Assembly: GCA_902799455.1 (NCBI GenBank)
Contig: CADCAX010000004.1
Location: 1-38,832 of the forward strand
Direction: 5' to 3'
DNA: 38,832 bases
Source of the DNA: an uncultured Prevotellaceae bacterium
Lineage (GTDB): Bacteria; Bacteroidota; Bacteroidia; Bacteroidales; Bacteroidaceae
The notes beneath the pieces were generated by a model that was not told the DNA's origin, did not search any database, and saw only the letters and a program-made list of their open reading frames with translations. A program made the translations under genes and the position numbers. The stretch's first letter is position 1; each line of letters starts with the position of its first letter. Below, piece by piece: positions 1 through 8,498 of the stretch.

Positions 1-509
1 TCAGCAACAGCTGCTGCTACACGTGCCCAGATAGCTATCTTCTCCTGTGCCTCCTTGCTCTTCCAGTAGCCTACAACTACTTTACGAGGTACGCGCATGC
101 GGGTGCAGATATGTCCGAATTCGATGTCACCATGAGCACTCTGGTTGAGGTTCATGAAGTCCATATCCATGCTGTCCCAAGGAATTTCTGCATTATACTG
201 TGTATGGAAGTGCAGCATAGGCTTGTTGAGGCGCTGCAGACCCTTAATCCACATCTTTGCAGGTGAGAAGGTGTGCATCCATGTGATGACACCAGCACAC
301 TGTGGGGCGTTGTTAGCCTCGAGCATAATCTTCTCTACTTCCTGAGAAGAGTTTGCTGTACCTTTATATACTACTTTGATAGGAATTAATCCACCGCTGT
401 TGAGTCCTTCAACCATCTCCTTAGAGTGACCGTCAACAATTTTTACAGTCTCGCCTCCGTAGAGTAACTGCGCTCCGGTAATCCACCAGATTTCCAAATT
501 TTTAAACAT
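1..509 (-). CDS. araA: L-arabinose isomerase, N-terminal third (partial, runs off left edge)
   Basis: Interconverts L-arabinose and L-ribulose, the first cytoplasmic step of arabinose catabolism. Reading the minus strand from the ATG at 509-507 gives about 169 codons with no stop before the window edge. The start ([20 protein letters not shown]) is the typical AraA N-terminus, and the conserved [12 protein letters not shown] segment is present near codon 100. AraA is normally about 500 residues, so roughly two thirds lie outside the window. It is the last gene visible in a minus-strand arabinose set (epimerase, symporter, araD, four-helix protein, araA). A heptad repeat array ends 14 bases upstream of its start, so it may depend on read-through from araD. 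Identification is from sequence pattern and strongly supported by context. Confidence 0.93.
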   Translation of the reverse strand, partial: MFKNLEIWWITGAQLLYGGETVKIVDGHSKEMVEGLNSGGLIPIKVVYKGTANSSQEVEKIMLEANNAPQCAGVITWMHTFSPAKMWIKGLQRLNKPMLHFHTQYNAEIPWDSMDMDFMNLNQSAHGDIEFGHICTRMRVPRKVVVGYWKSKEAQEKIAIWARVAAAVA

Positions 510-522
510 AGTTTTAAAATTA

Positions 523-553
523 ATTCATAATTCATAATTCATAATTCATAATT
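523..553. repeat. Tandem heptad array, unit ATTCATA x4 plus ATT
   Basis: Four perfect copies of a 7-base unit and a partial fifth lie between the araA start and the four-helix-bundle gene. It has the same period and one-strand G-free composition as arrays at 16530, 18032, 24449, 26067 and 38440, but a different unit. On the complementary strand the unit reads TATGAAT. Function unknown. Confidence 0.9.
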
Positions 554-627
554 GCCATGCGGATTGCTTGACCATATGTGCCTTGATGAAAAACTTACTA
601 TGATTATGATGGGTTATACATTATTTA

Positions 628-939
628 TTAATTTGTATTCTTGTTTATCGTATTGATGATAGAAATCAAGAGTTTATTTAATTCAATACAATCACTTTTC
701 ATACTTTCATATTGTGAGGTATCCATATACTCAGCTTGATAGAGTATCTCTAACCAATATAAAGACTCGTTAGCTTCTTTTAATGCGATTTTCAGTTTAT
801 GCTTGAAGTCTTCTGAACTTTCTCCGTGTTCAGCTTCTCTAATGTTGGCTCCAATGCTAGTTCCGCATTTTAGGATTTGTGTGAATATAGGATGTTCTGC
901 GTATGTAGAATTCTTAAGGAGATGACGGACCATCTTCAC
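628..939 (-). CDS. Four-helix-bundle protein (23S rRNA intervening-sequence / Avd-like family), possibly lacking its native start
   Basis: This is a 103-residue protein of the small four-helix-bundle family (once called S23) that is found in 23S rRNA intervening sequences and is related to the Avd accessory protein of diversity-generating retroelements. The diagnostic segment GTSIGANIREAEHG is intact and is followed by FKHKLKIALKEANESLYWLEIL. The only usual start in frame is GTG at 939-937. The reading frame continues upstream with KSLSFGIRIV, which looks like the family's normal N-terminus, and reaches the araD stop codon without an ATG, GTG or TTG, so the gene is either N-terminally trimmed or begins at a rare codon (CTG at 960-958). 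It sits between araD and araA, genes often adjacent in arabinose loci, and next to a heptad array. This suggests an inserted cassette. Its molecular role is unknown. Confidence 0.8.
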   Translation of the reverse strand: MKMVRHLLKNSTYAEHPIFTQILKCGTSIGANIREAEHGESSEDFKHKLKIALKEANESLYWLEILYQAEYMDTSQYESMKSDCIELNKLLISIINTINKNTN

Positions 940-971
940 AATGCGTATTCCAAAAGACAGACTCTTTTCTT

Positions 972-1643
972 TTACTGCTTGCGGTTGTAGTGTTTCTCTA
1001 CGAGCAGAGGATTCATTGTAGTCAGTGGGTTAACAGAGAAACTGATGAATGCCATCTTAGCACACTGCTCCATGACTTTTGCATTATAGACAGCATTGTC
1101 AGGTGATGTGCCCCAAGAGAAAGGTCCGTGATTCTTTACCAATACGGCAGGAGTGTGGTCAGGGTTTATCTTGCGGATGTTCAGTATCTCATCCACGATT
1201 ACATTTCCTGTTTCCAACTCGTACTGGCCTTCTACCTCCTCCTTAGTCATATCGCGCGTGCATGGGATAGCCTTGTAGAAATAGTCAGCATGTGTTGTGC
1301 CGATATTAGGGATATCCTGTCCAGCCTGTGCGAATGCTGTAGCATAGGTAGAGTGGGTGTGTACTACTCCCTGAATGTTTGGGAAAGCCTTGTAGAGAAC
1401 AAGGTGTGTAGGAGTGTCGGATGAGGGGTTGAGGTTGCCCTCAACCACCTTTCCGGTATTTAAATCTACTACAACCATATCTTCTGCCTTCATTTCGTCA
1501 TATGACACGCCTGAAGGCTTAATTACTACAAGTCCCTTTTCGCGGTCAATGCCAGAGACATTGCCCCAAGTGAATATTACGAGGCCTTGCTTTACAAGGT
1601 CGAGATTAGCCTTAAAGACTTTCTGTTTCAGTTCTTCTAACAT
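972..1643 (-). CDS. araD: L-ribulose-5-phosphate 4-epimerase
   Basis: Class II aldolase-fold enzyme that converts L-ribulose 5-phosphate to D-xylulose 5-phosphate, linking arabinose to the pentose phosphate pathway. I chose the ATG at 1643-1641 ([16 protein letters not shown]), because AraD proteins begin this way. The upstream in-frame ATG would add 11 unlikely residues overlapping the symporter. This gives 223 residues against about 231 in Escherichia coli. [30 protein letters not shown], the metal-binding [16 protein letters not shown] and NHGPFSWG all match the family in order. Four bases separate it from the symporter stop, so the two are probably translationally coupled. The four-helix-bundle gene and a heptad array follow it before araA. 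Confidence 0.95.
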   Translation of the reverse strand: MLEELKQKVFKANLDLVKQGLVIFTWGNVSGIDREKGLVVIKPSGVSYDEMKAEDMVVVDLNTGKVVEGNLNPSSDTPTHLVLYKAFPNIQGVVHTHSTYATAFAQAGQDIPNIGTTHADYFYKAIPCTRDMTKEEVEGQYELETGNVIVDEILNIRKINPDHTPAVLVKNHGPFSWGTSPDNAVYNAKVMEQCAKMAFISFSVNPLTTMNPLLVEKHYNRKQ

Positions 1644-1647
1644 GATA

Positions 1648-3603
1648 TTACCAAAGTATTCCGTAAAGTATAACAAGAATGATAACTACGCCAGCAGCAC
1701 CAAGGTTGAATGCTGTGTTGGTCTTGAATATTGCTACGTCAACGCCGATGCTCTTAACATCCTCTACTGTATCCTTAGCATTGTTGTACAGATACAGGTA
1801 GATAGAGAACATCATAGCAGCGAGGAAGAAGAATGCTTCAAAGCCGAGGAGCTGGCACTCCTTGATGTAGAATGTAAGACAGCCTAATACGACGCATGTA
1901 ACAGCAGCACCCAGTGCAACGTGAGACCACTTGAAGAGGGTACGCTTTGTCTTCTCTGGGAGTTCTTCTGCAGGCTTTGTGTTCTTTGAACTCAGTGAGA
2001 TACCGAAGAACAGTATTACAAGGCAGATGAATACATATCCCATGCGGAGCAGGAATGGTACGTCAGGCAGAGCGAACTTGAAGAAGATAGAGAATGCGAA
2101 TGTACCGATAGCTGCAACAACTGCGGCAGCACCGCTCGCACGCTTCCAAAGCAGACCCAGACCGAAGATAACTACGATACCTGGATATACGAAGCCAGAA
2201 TACTCCTGAATAACCTGGAATGCCTGGTCAGCACCACCCATGATAGGATATACTGCGATAAGAGCCATAAGCAGAGCGCAGAGAGATGTGATACGTCCTA
2301 CGTTAACGAGCTTCTTCTCGGATGCCTTTCTGTCAATGTAGTGCTTGTAGATATCCATTGTGAAGATGGTAGAAGTACTGTTGAACATAGAAGCCAGAGA
2401 AGAGATAACAGCTGCAGCGAGAGCAGCGAAGCTGAGACCCTTAACGAATACTGGAGTGAAGTTACGGATGAGGTATGGATATGCATCGTCAGAACGCTCG
2501 ATGGAACCAAACAATGTGAGCTGGTCGAATACTGGCTGACCGTTGTAGGTACCGTTCATGATATAGAATGCACATACACCTGGGATACAAACGATGAATG
2601 GGATGAGAATCTTCAGGAATGCAGCGAATATCATACCCTTCTTTGCTTCGTCGAGAGACTTGGCAGCCAGACCTTTCTGAATGATGTACTGGTTGAAGCC
2701 CCAGTAGCCGAGGTTTGTAAGCCACAGAGCTCCTACAACAACAACAATACCAGGAATGTCGAAGTATGGGTCATCATAGATGTTCTCATACATCTCCATG
2801 TTTCGTGTTACCACGAGGTGAAAGTGCTTGTCGCCTGGTATGCTTCCAAGATGTGAGTATATCTCAGAGAATGCACCGAATGCACCGCCATCAATATTCA
2901 GTTCGCTACCGATTACGCTAAGTGCAGCATAAGCAGTAATGAGACCACCACCTACGAGGAATGTTACCTGCATAACGTCTGTCCATGCTACAGAAGCCAG
3001 ACCTCCATAGATAGAATACAGACCTGCGATGAGGAACAGGATGAGAATGATTGTCATACGAACAGCATCTACCTGCATACCGCCGAGATTCATATACATA
3101 TCTGTTGGCAGACCCAGAATCTGCTGGATAGCAAGAGCACCGAGCCATGCTACTGATGTCAGGTTGATGAAGACATACAGGAACAGCCAGAAGATAGAGA
3201 AACTCAGACCTACGCCTTCGTTGTAGCGGTCGCGCAGGAACTGTGGAATTGTGAATACCTTCTTCTCTATCATCAGAGGCAGCAGGAACTTACCTACGAT
3301 AATCAGTGTTGCAGCAGCCATCAACTCATAGGCTGCCATAGCAATACCGCTATTGAAAGCAGAACCTGACATACCGATAAACTGCTCTGCAGAAATGTTT
3401 GCAGCAATCAGTGAAGCACCGACAGCCCACCATGTCAGGGTGTTACCTGCAAGGAAGTAGTCGGTAGATGACTTTTCCTCGCCCTTCTTGCCACGGCTCA
3501 GGAAGATACCAAGGCTGACGAGGATAATAATGTAAGCAATAAATACGAGGTAATCAATGGTTGCGAATCCATTGTTACTCAAGGCTTGAAGGATTTTGTC
3601 CAT
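1648..3603 (-). CDS. Sodium:solute (SGLT-type) sugar symporter, probable L-arabinose transporter
   Basis: A 651-residue inner-membrane Na+/sugar symporter of the SSS family. The N-terminus has [20 protein letters not shown], then the SGLT-type segment [31 protein letters not shown], and [13 protein letters not shown]. About 14 hydrophobic segments can be counted. The cytoplasmic stretch [10 protein letters not shown] is followed by a last pair of helices ending in [13 protein letters not shown]. Placement between the aldose 1-epimerase and araD argues for L-arabinose as substrate, but this is inferred from context, since SSS specificity cannot be read from motifs. The start is ATG at 3603, 54 bases after the epimerase stop with no new promoter visible. 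Confidence 0.9.
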   Translation of the reverse strand: MDKILQALSNNGFATIDYLVFIAYIIILVSLGIFLSRGKKGEEKSSTDYFLAGNTLTWWAVGASLIAANISAEQFIGMSGSAFNSGIAMAAYELMAAATLIIVGKFLLPLMIEKKVFTIPQFLRDRYNEGVGLSFSIFWLFLYVFINLTSVAWLGALAIQQILGLPTDMYMNLGGMQVDAVRMTIILILFLIAGLYSIYGGLASVAWTDVMQVTFLVGGGLITAYAALSVIGSELNIDGGAFGAFSEIYSHLGSIPGDKHFHLVVTRNMEMYENIYDDPYFDIPGIVVVVGALWLTNLGYWGFNQYIIQKGLAAKSLDEAKKGMIFAAFLKILIPFIVCIPGVCAFYIMNGTYNGQPVFDQLTLFGSIERSDDAYPYLIRNFTPVFVKGLSFAALAAAVISSLASMFNSTSTIFTMDIYKHYIDRKASEKKLVNVGRITSLCALLMALIAVYPIMGGADQAFQVIQEYSGFVYPGIVVIFGLGLLWKRASGAAAVVAAIGTFAFSIFFKFALPDVPFLLRMGYVFICLVILFFGISLSSKNTKPAEELPEKTKRTLFKWSHVALGAAVTCVVLGCLTFYIKECQLLGFEAFFFLAAMMFSIYLYLYNNAKDTVEDVKSIGVDVAIFKTNTAFNLGAAGVVIILVILYGILW

Positions 3604-3657
3604 TTTTCTTTAATTTTATGTTTTTAATTTGTTTGTATTCAAATGTTTAAGCCGAAC

Positions 3658-4836
3658 TTATTTGATAGAGAACTTATAAGCAGCGTGGCTGTAATATTTC
3701 TCACCTGGCTTCAGTGTTGGCTGTACCCAATCCTTCTTGTTTGGTGAGTCAGGATATTTCTGGCTCTCCAGACATACGCTTACATATTGTGGGTATTTAC
3801 CGCCCTTGTGAGCAATGTTTGGCTCCTTACCGATGCCCTGGAAGTTACCTGTATAGCACTGTACACCTGGTTCGTTGGTGTACATCTCCATGAAGATACC
3901 TGTCTTTGGAGAGTACAGAGAAGCACATACCTGTGTATCGTCTCCCTTGCCGTCCTTATATGTGTTCAGGCAGAAGTTGTGGTCGATACCACCGTTGGCA
4001 TTCTTAACCTGGTCAAAGTCAGCACCGATAGCGTCCTTGACAGGGTGAGGAGTAGTAAAGTCGAAAGGAGTGCCCTTAACAGGCTTAATCTCGCCTGTTG
4101 GGATATAGTTTGCATCTGAAGGAGTGAAATTATCAGCATTCAGATACAGTTCCATGTCTGTTCCAACCTCATCGAATTTTCCGTTCAGGTTGTAGTAGTT
4201 GTGGTTTGTCTGGTTGATGATAGTTTCCTTATCTGTAGTTGCCTCCCAAGTGATGTCGAGAGTGTTGTCCTCTGTTACCTTGTAGGTAGTAACAGCTGTT
4301 ACATTGCCTGGGAATCCGTTTTCTCCATCCTGTGCTTTGATAGTCAGTTTCAAGGTAGAGCTATCTACCTGTTCTGCATCATACACTTGGTTCATCCATC
4401 CTGATGTGCCACCGCCATGCAGACAGTTAGCACCGTCATTCTGCTTCAGCTGGTAGTCTGTGCCGTTGAGGGTGAACTTACCACCATTGATACGGTTTGC
4501 ATAACGACCTACAGAAGAACCGTAATCACTTGGAGAGTTCAGTGTGTCTGCATATTGTGCAATGTTGTCATAGCCAAGAACAACGTCTGTTGGCTTACCG
4601 TCCTTGTCAGGAACTACCAGCGATACTACACGGCCACCATAGTTGGTGATACATACTTCCATACCATTTGCATTGGTAAGGGTGTAAAGCTTTACTTGCT
4701 TTCCATTGATGGTTGTGTCGAATGCTGCAGGGTCGAGACCTGACTTTAACTGTGATGTTTGACAACTCTTGTCACAACAAGCTGAGGCTAAAGCTGCAAA
4801 GGCAGCGCATGCCATGAATGTTTTAAGATTTTTCAT
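3658..4836 (-). CDS. galM: Aldose 1-epimerase (mutarotase), probable lipoprotein
   Basis: Interconverts alpha and beta anomers of aldoses, here probably arabinose before uptake. The 392-residue protein is longer than cytoplasmic GalM (about 346) because of an N-terminal export signal. After MKNLKTFMACAAFAALASAC comes a second Cys and Asp, which fits a lipobox with Cys20 and suggests a periplasmic or surface lipoprotein. Family motifs follow: VCITNYGGRVVSL, SSVGRYANRINGGKF with YQLKQNDGANCLHGG, the catalytic-His segment NQTNHNYYNLNG, GIDHNFCL, and a C-terminal GGKYPQYVSVCLESQ containing the conserved acidic residue. It is the first gene of the arabinose set. A TACCTTTG -7 box and a palindrome lie upstream. 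Exact sugar specificity is not visible. Confidence 0.93.
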   Translation of the reverse strand: MKNLKTFMACAAFAALASACCDKSCQTSQLKSGLDPAAFDTTINGKQVKLYTLTNANGMEVCITNYGGRVVSLVVPDKDGKPTDVVLGYDNIAQYADTLNSPSDYGSSVGRYANRINGGKFTLNGTDYQLKQNDGANCLHGGGTSGWMNQVYDAEQVDSSTLKLTIKAQDGENGFPGNVTAVTTYKVTEDNTLDITWEATTDKETIINQTNHNYYNLNGKFDEVGTDMELYLNADNFTPSDANYIPTGEIKPVKGTPFDFTTPHPVKDAIGADFDQVKNANGGIDHNFCLNTYKDGKGDDTQVCASLYSPKTGIFMEMYTNEPGVQCYTGNFQGIGKEPNIAHKGGKYPQYVSVCLESQKYPDSPNKKDWVQPTLKPGEKYYSHAAYKFSIK

Positions 4837-4901
4837 TAGTAGACTATGTTTTTAAGTTAGTAAAGAAACTACCATAATATCGCGTAGCGCGAAATCTTCG
4901 C

Positions 4902-4909
4902 CAAAGGTA
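4902..4909 (-). promoter_or_regulatory. Probable -7 box (TACCTTTG) for the galM-arabinose set
   Basis: Read on the minus strand, this matches the Bacteroidota -7 consensus TAnnTTTG, about 65 bases before the galM ATG. No good TTTG lies 19-21 bases upstream, so the promoter may need an activator. The leader contains a small hairpin (GCGAA, loop GAT, TTCGC) just after the box. Confidence 0.6.
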
Positions 4910-4936
4910 CAAATTTTAATTTGAAATCTTCCCTCA

Positions 4937-4952
4937 ATATACCAAAGTATAT
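4937..4952. promoter_or_regulatory. Palindrome ATATAC-CAAA-GTATAT upstream of the galM promoter (candidate operator)
   Basis: A perfect 6-bp inverted repeat with a 4-base spacer, centred about 36 bp upstream of the galM -7 box in the galM-typA divergent region (4837-5122). That position suits a regulator site for arabinose genes. It could also be chance in AT-rich DNA. The rest of the 286-bp gap shows only the two promoters. Confidence 0.4.
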
Positions 4953-5058
4953 ATTGCTTTTATCTTTTTTTAACTTTTGTTTTATTCTTTTGTCCTGTTT
5001 TCTCTATCAGGTGAATAGTGAACTTAATCTTTTAAAATGGTGAAAGATGTAAGAATTA

Positions 5059-5090
5059 TTTGTGTGTTTGAAAAAAAAATGTTAACTTTG
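5059..5090 (+). promoter_or_regulatory. Promoter of typA (TTTG, 20 bp, TAACTTTG)
   Basis: TTTG at 5059-5062 and TAACTTTG at 5083-5090 are 20 bases apart, matching the Bacteroidota -33/-7 consensus. CCCGAAA follows 4 bases after the -7 box, as at the rplM promoter (and 3 bases after it at ftsY). The predicted leader is about 30 bases long. Confidence 0.85.
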
Positions 5091-5122
5091 CAGCCCGAAA
5101 TAATAATAAAGATTGACAAACT

Positions 5123-6958
5123 ATGGATATCAATAATACCCAATCTAGTGACTTCGCAAGTATTAGAAACATTGCTATCATTGCCCATGTGGACCATGGC
5201 AAGACGACTCTCGTTGATAAAATGATGCTTGCAGGCAAGTTGTTCCGTGATGGACAAAATAATTCAGACCAGGTGTTGGACGCCAACGACCTTGAGCGCG
5301 AACGCGGAATAACGATTCTGTCGAAAAATGTGTCTATTAATTGGAAGGGCACGAAGATTAACATCATTGATACCCCGGGACACTCTGATTTCGGAGGTGA
5401 GGTAGAGCGTGTGCTGAATATGGCAGACGGCTGCATACTGCTTGTCGATGCCTTTGAGGGCCCTATGCCACAGACTCGTTTCGTGCTGCAGAAGGCTCTG
5501 GAGATAGGACTGAAGCCTATCGTGGTTGTTAACAAGGTGGATAAACCAAACTGTCGCCCAGAGGAAGTGTATGAAATGGTTTTCGATCTGATGTTTGCCC
5601 TGAATGCAACAGAAGACCAACTTGACTTCCCTGTTGTCTATGGCTCTGCCAAGCAAGGGTGGATGGCAGAGGATTACAATAAACCTACAGATAACATAGA
5701 CTATCTGCTTGACAAGATAGTAGAGGTTATACCTGCACCACAAAAGTTGGAAGGTACGCCACAGATGCTGATAACATCGCTGGATTATTCTACATATACA
5801 GGTCGTATTGCAGTGGGACGTGTGCACAGAGGAACCCTGAAGACTGGCATGCAGATAACTATTTCTCATCGCGACGGTACGACAGAGAGAACGAAGATAA
5901 AGGAACTGCACACCTTTGACGGCATGGGACATCACGCTACAGAGGAGGTGTCATCTGGTGATATCTGTGCTGTGATTGGCCTGTCAAACTTTGAAATCGG
6001 TGATACGCTATGTGATGCAGAGAATCCAGAGGCCTTGCCGACAATATCTGTTGATGAGCCTACGATGTCTATGCTGTTTACCATCAACGACTCACCATTC
6101 TTTGGTAAGGAAGGCAAATTTGTGACATCACGCCACATCAATGACCGCCTTCAGAAGGAGATAGAGAAGAATCTCGCCCTCCGTGTGGAGCCATTTGCTG
6201 ACAGTACAGATAAATGGGTAGTAAGCGGACGCGGAGTACTTCATCTCTCTGTGCTCATCGAGACAATGAGACGTGAAGGCTATGAACTGCAGGTAGGACA
6301 GCCTCAGGTGATATATAAGGATATAGATGGCGCTCGTTGCGAACCTATAGAGGAGTTGAATATTAATGTTCCCGAGGAATTTGCAAGTAAGATGATTGAT
6401 ATGGTGACTCGCAGAAAGGGTGAGATGACATCAATGGAGACTCAAGGGGATAGGGTGAATATAGATTTCGACATTCCTTCTCGAGGCACCATAGGACTTA
6501 GAACGAACATTCTTACAGCTTCGCAAGGCGAGGCGATAATGTCGCATCGTTTCAAAGAGTATCAGCCATATAAGGGCGACATCGAGAGACGTCAGAATGG
6601 TTCTATGATTGCTATGGAAACAGGTAATGCCTTCGCTTATTCGATAGACAAACTGCAGGATAGAGGAAAATTCTTCATAGATCCAGGTGAGGATGTGTAT
6701 GGAGGTCAGGTAGTAGGTGAGCATGTGCATGAGAACGACCTTGTTATTAACGTGACAAAGGCTAAGCAGCTTACCAACGTACGTGCATCTGGATCTGATG
6801 AAAAGGCTCGCATCATCCCAAAAGTGGTGATGTCCCTCGAAGAATGTCTGGAGTATATCAAAGAGGATGAGTTGGTTGAATGTACGCCAAAGAGCATCAG
6901 AATGAGAAAAGTGATACTTGACCATCTTGAGAGAAAACGCTCAAACAGAGAGGCTTAG
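5123..6958 (+). CDS. typA: Translational GTPase TypA/BipA
   Basis: Ribosome-associated GTPase of the EF-G family, implicated in 50S subunit assembly and stress adaptation. The 611 residues match the family length. GTPase motifs are in order: P-loop AHVDHGKTT at 21-29, DTPGH at 83-87, NKVD at 137-140 and GSAKQGW for G5. Domain II follows (YTGRIAVGRVHRG), then the EF-G III/V-like part with GRGVLHLSVLIETMRREGYEL and the BipA C-terminal domain ending LDHLERKR. It begins at the ATG at 5123, about 30 bases after a good promoter. The methyltransferase gene starts three bases after its stop, so the two share a transcript. Confidence 0.97.
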   Translation: MDINNTQSSDFASIRNIAIIAHVDHGKTTLVDKMMLAGKLFRDGQNNSDQVLDANDLERERGITILSKNVSINWKGTKINIIDTPGHSDFGGEVERVLNMADGCILLVDAFEGPMPQTRFVLQKALEIGLKPIVVVNKVDKPNCRPEEVYEMVFDLMFALNATEDQLDFPVVYGSAKQGWMAEDYNKPTDNIDYLLDKIVEVIPAPQKLEGTPQMLITSLDYSTYTGRIAVGRVHRGTLKTGMQITISHRDGTTERTKIKELHTFDGMGHHATEEVSSGDICAVIGLSNFEIGDTLCDAENPEALPTISVDEPTMSMLFTINDSPFFGKEGKFVTSRHINDRLQKEIEKNLALRVEPFADSTDKWVVSGRGVLHLSVLIETMRREGYELQVGQPQVIYKDIDGARCEPIEELNINVPEEFASKMIDMVTRRKGEMTSMETQGDRVNIDFDIPSRGTIGLRTNILTASQGEAIMSHRFKEYQPYKGDIERRQNGSMIAMETGNAFAYSIDKLQDRGKFFIDPGEDVYGGQVVGEHVHENDLVINVTKAKQLTNVRASGSDEKARIIPKVVMSLEECLEYIKEDELVECTPKSIRMRKVILDHLERKRSNREA

Positions 6959-6961
6959 GAA

Positions 6962-7747
6962 ATGATTACGTCTCCACAGAATGAACGCATAAAGCATTTG
7001 GTGCAGTTGCAGCAAAAGTCTTCGCTCAGACGACAGGAGGAACTCTTTGTCGTGGAAGGACGAAGAGAGTTGCTCCATTGTATAAATGCGGGTTATGAGG
7101 TGAAGACCATCTTTGTAGATAATCAGAAGGACGATGCTCTTTTGGGTGTTGACAGCAAGAATGCGGAAATTCTTGAGGTTTCATCAAGAGTGTATGAAAA
7201 GATTGCTTATAGGGAATCAACAGAGGGTATTGTGGCTGTTGTGAAGGTTCGCAAGAATACCCTGTATGATTTTGCTGAAAAGGAAAATCCTCTTTATGTT
7301 GTTGTAGAGGCTGTAGAAAAACCTGGCAATCTGGGGGCAATACTAAGGTCGGCTGATGCTGCTGGTATTGATGGAGTGATAGTGTGTGACCCGCTTACTG
7401 ACCTGTACAACCCCAATCTCATACGTGCGTCGATAGGAGCTGTTTTTATAGTACCTACTGTGGCGTGTACCAGTGAGGAATGCATAGCGTGGCTTAAGGA
7501 GAACAATATACAGATTCTTACTGCCCAGTTGCAGGATTCCAGTTTGTATTATGATGTTGACATGAAGAAGGCTACCGCTATAGTAATGGGGACAGAGGCG
7601 ACAGGGCTCACAGCCCAATGGCGCGAGGCTGCAGACAGGCATATCCGTATTCCGATGTGTGGAAAACTTGATAGCCTTAATGTGTCTGTTTCTTCTGCTA
7701 TTTTGATGTTCGAAGCTGTCAGGCAAAGGCAAGAAAAGAAGGAATAG
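6962..7747 (+). CDS. TrmH/SpoU-family RNA 2'-O-methyltransferase
   Basis: SPOUT-class methyltransferase that uses S-adenosylmethionine to 2'-O-methylate a ribose in rRNA or tRNA. The N-terminal 30-100 region resembles the SpoU substrate-binding domain (ERIKHLVQLQQKSSLRRQEELFVVEGRREL). Residues 105-261 hold the three SpoU motifs: VEKPGNLGAILRSADAAG, the middle IVMGTEATGL, and the C-terminal IPMCGKLDSLNVSVSSAILMFEA knot. The 261 residues fit TrmH/RlmB-like enzymes. Which nucleotide it modifies cannot be read from sequence. It follows typA by three bases, and a terminator hairpin lies about 40 bases after the stop. Confidence 0.9.
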   Translation: MITSPQNERIKHLVQLQQKSSLRRQEELFVVEGRRELLHCINAGYEVKTIFVDNQKDDALLGVDSKNAEILEVSSRVYEKIAYRESTEGIVAVVKVRKNTLYDFAEKENPLYVVVEAVEKPGNLGAILRSADAAGIDGVIVCDPLTDLYNPNLIRASIGAVFIVPTVACTSEECIAWLKENNIQILTAQLQDSSLYYDVDMKKATAIVMGTEATGLTAQWREAADRHIRIPMCGKLDSLNVSVSSAILMFEAVRQRQEKKE

Positions 7748-7785
7748 GTAGAAAAACTGTTAAAAAAGCATAAAAGTTACATCTT

Positions 7786-7822
7786 CCTCGCATATACGCA
7801 CGTTGTATGTGAGGATTTTTTT
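7786..7822 (+). terminator. Rho-independent terminator after the typA-methyltransferase operon
   Basis: An 11-bp stem (7786-7796 with 7804-7814, two G-T wobbles) with a 7-base loop is followed by seven T residues at 7816-7822. The 3' arm and T-run coincide with the -33 and spacer of the rplM promoter, so terminator and next promoter occupy the same DNA. Confidence 0.75.
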
Positions 7823-7831
7823 ATACCTTTG
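7802..7831 (+). promoter_or_regulatory. Promoter of the rplM-rpsI-rpsB-tsf operon
   Basis: TACCTTTG at 7824-7831 is a clear -7 box. GTTG at 7802-7805 is the best -33 candidate, with an 18-base spacer, slightly short. CCCGAAA follows 4 bases after the -7 box, as at typA. The transcript would carry a leader of about 185 bases. Confidence 0.75.
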
Positions 7832-7841
7832 CAACCCGAAA

Positions 7842-7985
7842 CTGCGTCGACCTAGACTACCGGCGCATGTTTTGTGGTTCGAGAGAACCGTTGGGGTACA
7901 CTTAGAGCCCCACCCGTTGGAGAAGGTGTTAATAGTACGGCGTTTGGCCGCGCCTACGGTTAGTGAATCCGACTCCGAAGAATGT
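7842..7985 (+). ncRNA. Structured 5' leader of rplM, candidate autoregulatory ribosomal-protein leader
   Basis: The leader is GC-rich unlike its flanks and folds well by hand. A closing helix pairs 7857-7866 with 7950-7963 (10 pairs, with a 3-base and a 1-base bulge). It encloses a perfect 5-bp hairpin with a GAGA tetraloop (7876-7889) and a TGGGG/CCCCA hairpin (7892-7912). CCGTTGG occurs twice, at 7888-7894 and 7914-7920. A local helix GGCG 7939-7942 with CGCC 7951-7954 competes with the closing helix, giving a possible switch. L13 leaders are known in Firmicutes. I infer a similar feedback role here. Length and limits are approximate. Confidence 0.65.
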
Positions 7986-8019
7986 ATATTAATAAAGTAA
8001 TTTTAAAAGAAACTTAAGA

Positions 8020-8481
8020 ATGAACACTTTAAGTTACAAGACAATTTCCATCAACAAGGAAACAGCGAAGAAGGAGTGGGTCGTTGTTGATGCTACTGAT
8101 CAGGTAGTTGGACGTTTCGCTTCGAAAGTGGCAAAGCTGCTTCGTGGTAAGTACAAGCCAACCTTTACTCCGCATGTTGATTGTGGTGACAATGTTATTA
8201 TAATTAACGCAGAAAAGGTAGTCTTCACAGGTAAGAAAGAAACCGATAAGGTTTACACACGCTACACAGGTTATCCTGGTGGTCAGCGTTTCAATACTCC
8301 TGCAGAACTGCGTAAGAAGAATGGTGGCGTTGAGAAGATGCTCCGTCACGCTGTTAAGGGTATGCTACCAAAGGGCATACTTGGACGTTCTCTGATGAAT
8401 AACCTCTACATATACGAGGGCGCTGAGCACAAGCAAGAGGCTCAGAAGCCTAAGGCAATCGATATCAATCAGTATAAATAA
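8020..8481 (+). CDS. rplM: 50S ribosomal protein L13 (uL13)
   Basis: Early-assembling large-subunit protein that binds 23S rRNA. The 153 residues fit the family. The segments KEWVVVDATDQVVGRFASKVAKLLRGKYKPTFTPH, the GDNVIIINAEKVVFTGKK strand pair, GYPGGQRFNTPAE, and VKGMLPKGILGRSLMNNLYIYEGAEH are all canonical. It begins at the ATG at 8020 after a structured leader. The order rplM-rpsI is nearly universal. A 17-base gap separates it from rpsI. Confidence 0.98.
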   Translation: MNTLSYKTISINKETAKKEWVVVDATDQVVGRFASKVAKLLRGKYKPTFTPHVDCGDNVIIINAEKVVFTGKKETDKVYTRYTGYPGGQRFNTPAELRKKNGGVEKMLRHAVKGMLPKGILGRSLMNNLYIYEGAEHKQEAQKPKAIDINQYK

Positions 8482-8498
8482 ACACAAAGTAAGATACA

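Noticed and set aside
523-553. CRISPR-like repeat
   Set aside because: Units are 7 bases with no spacers, so this is a simple tandem array.
7803-8000. 65-codon frame in the rplM leader
   Set aside because: It starts within the promoter, upstream of any transcript, and the bases are better explained by paired RNA.
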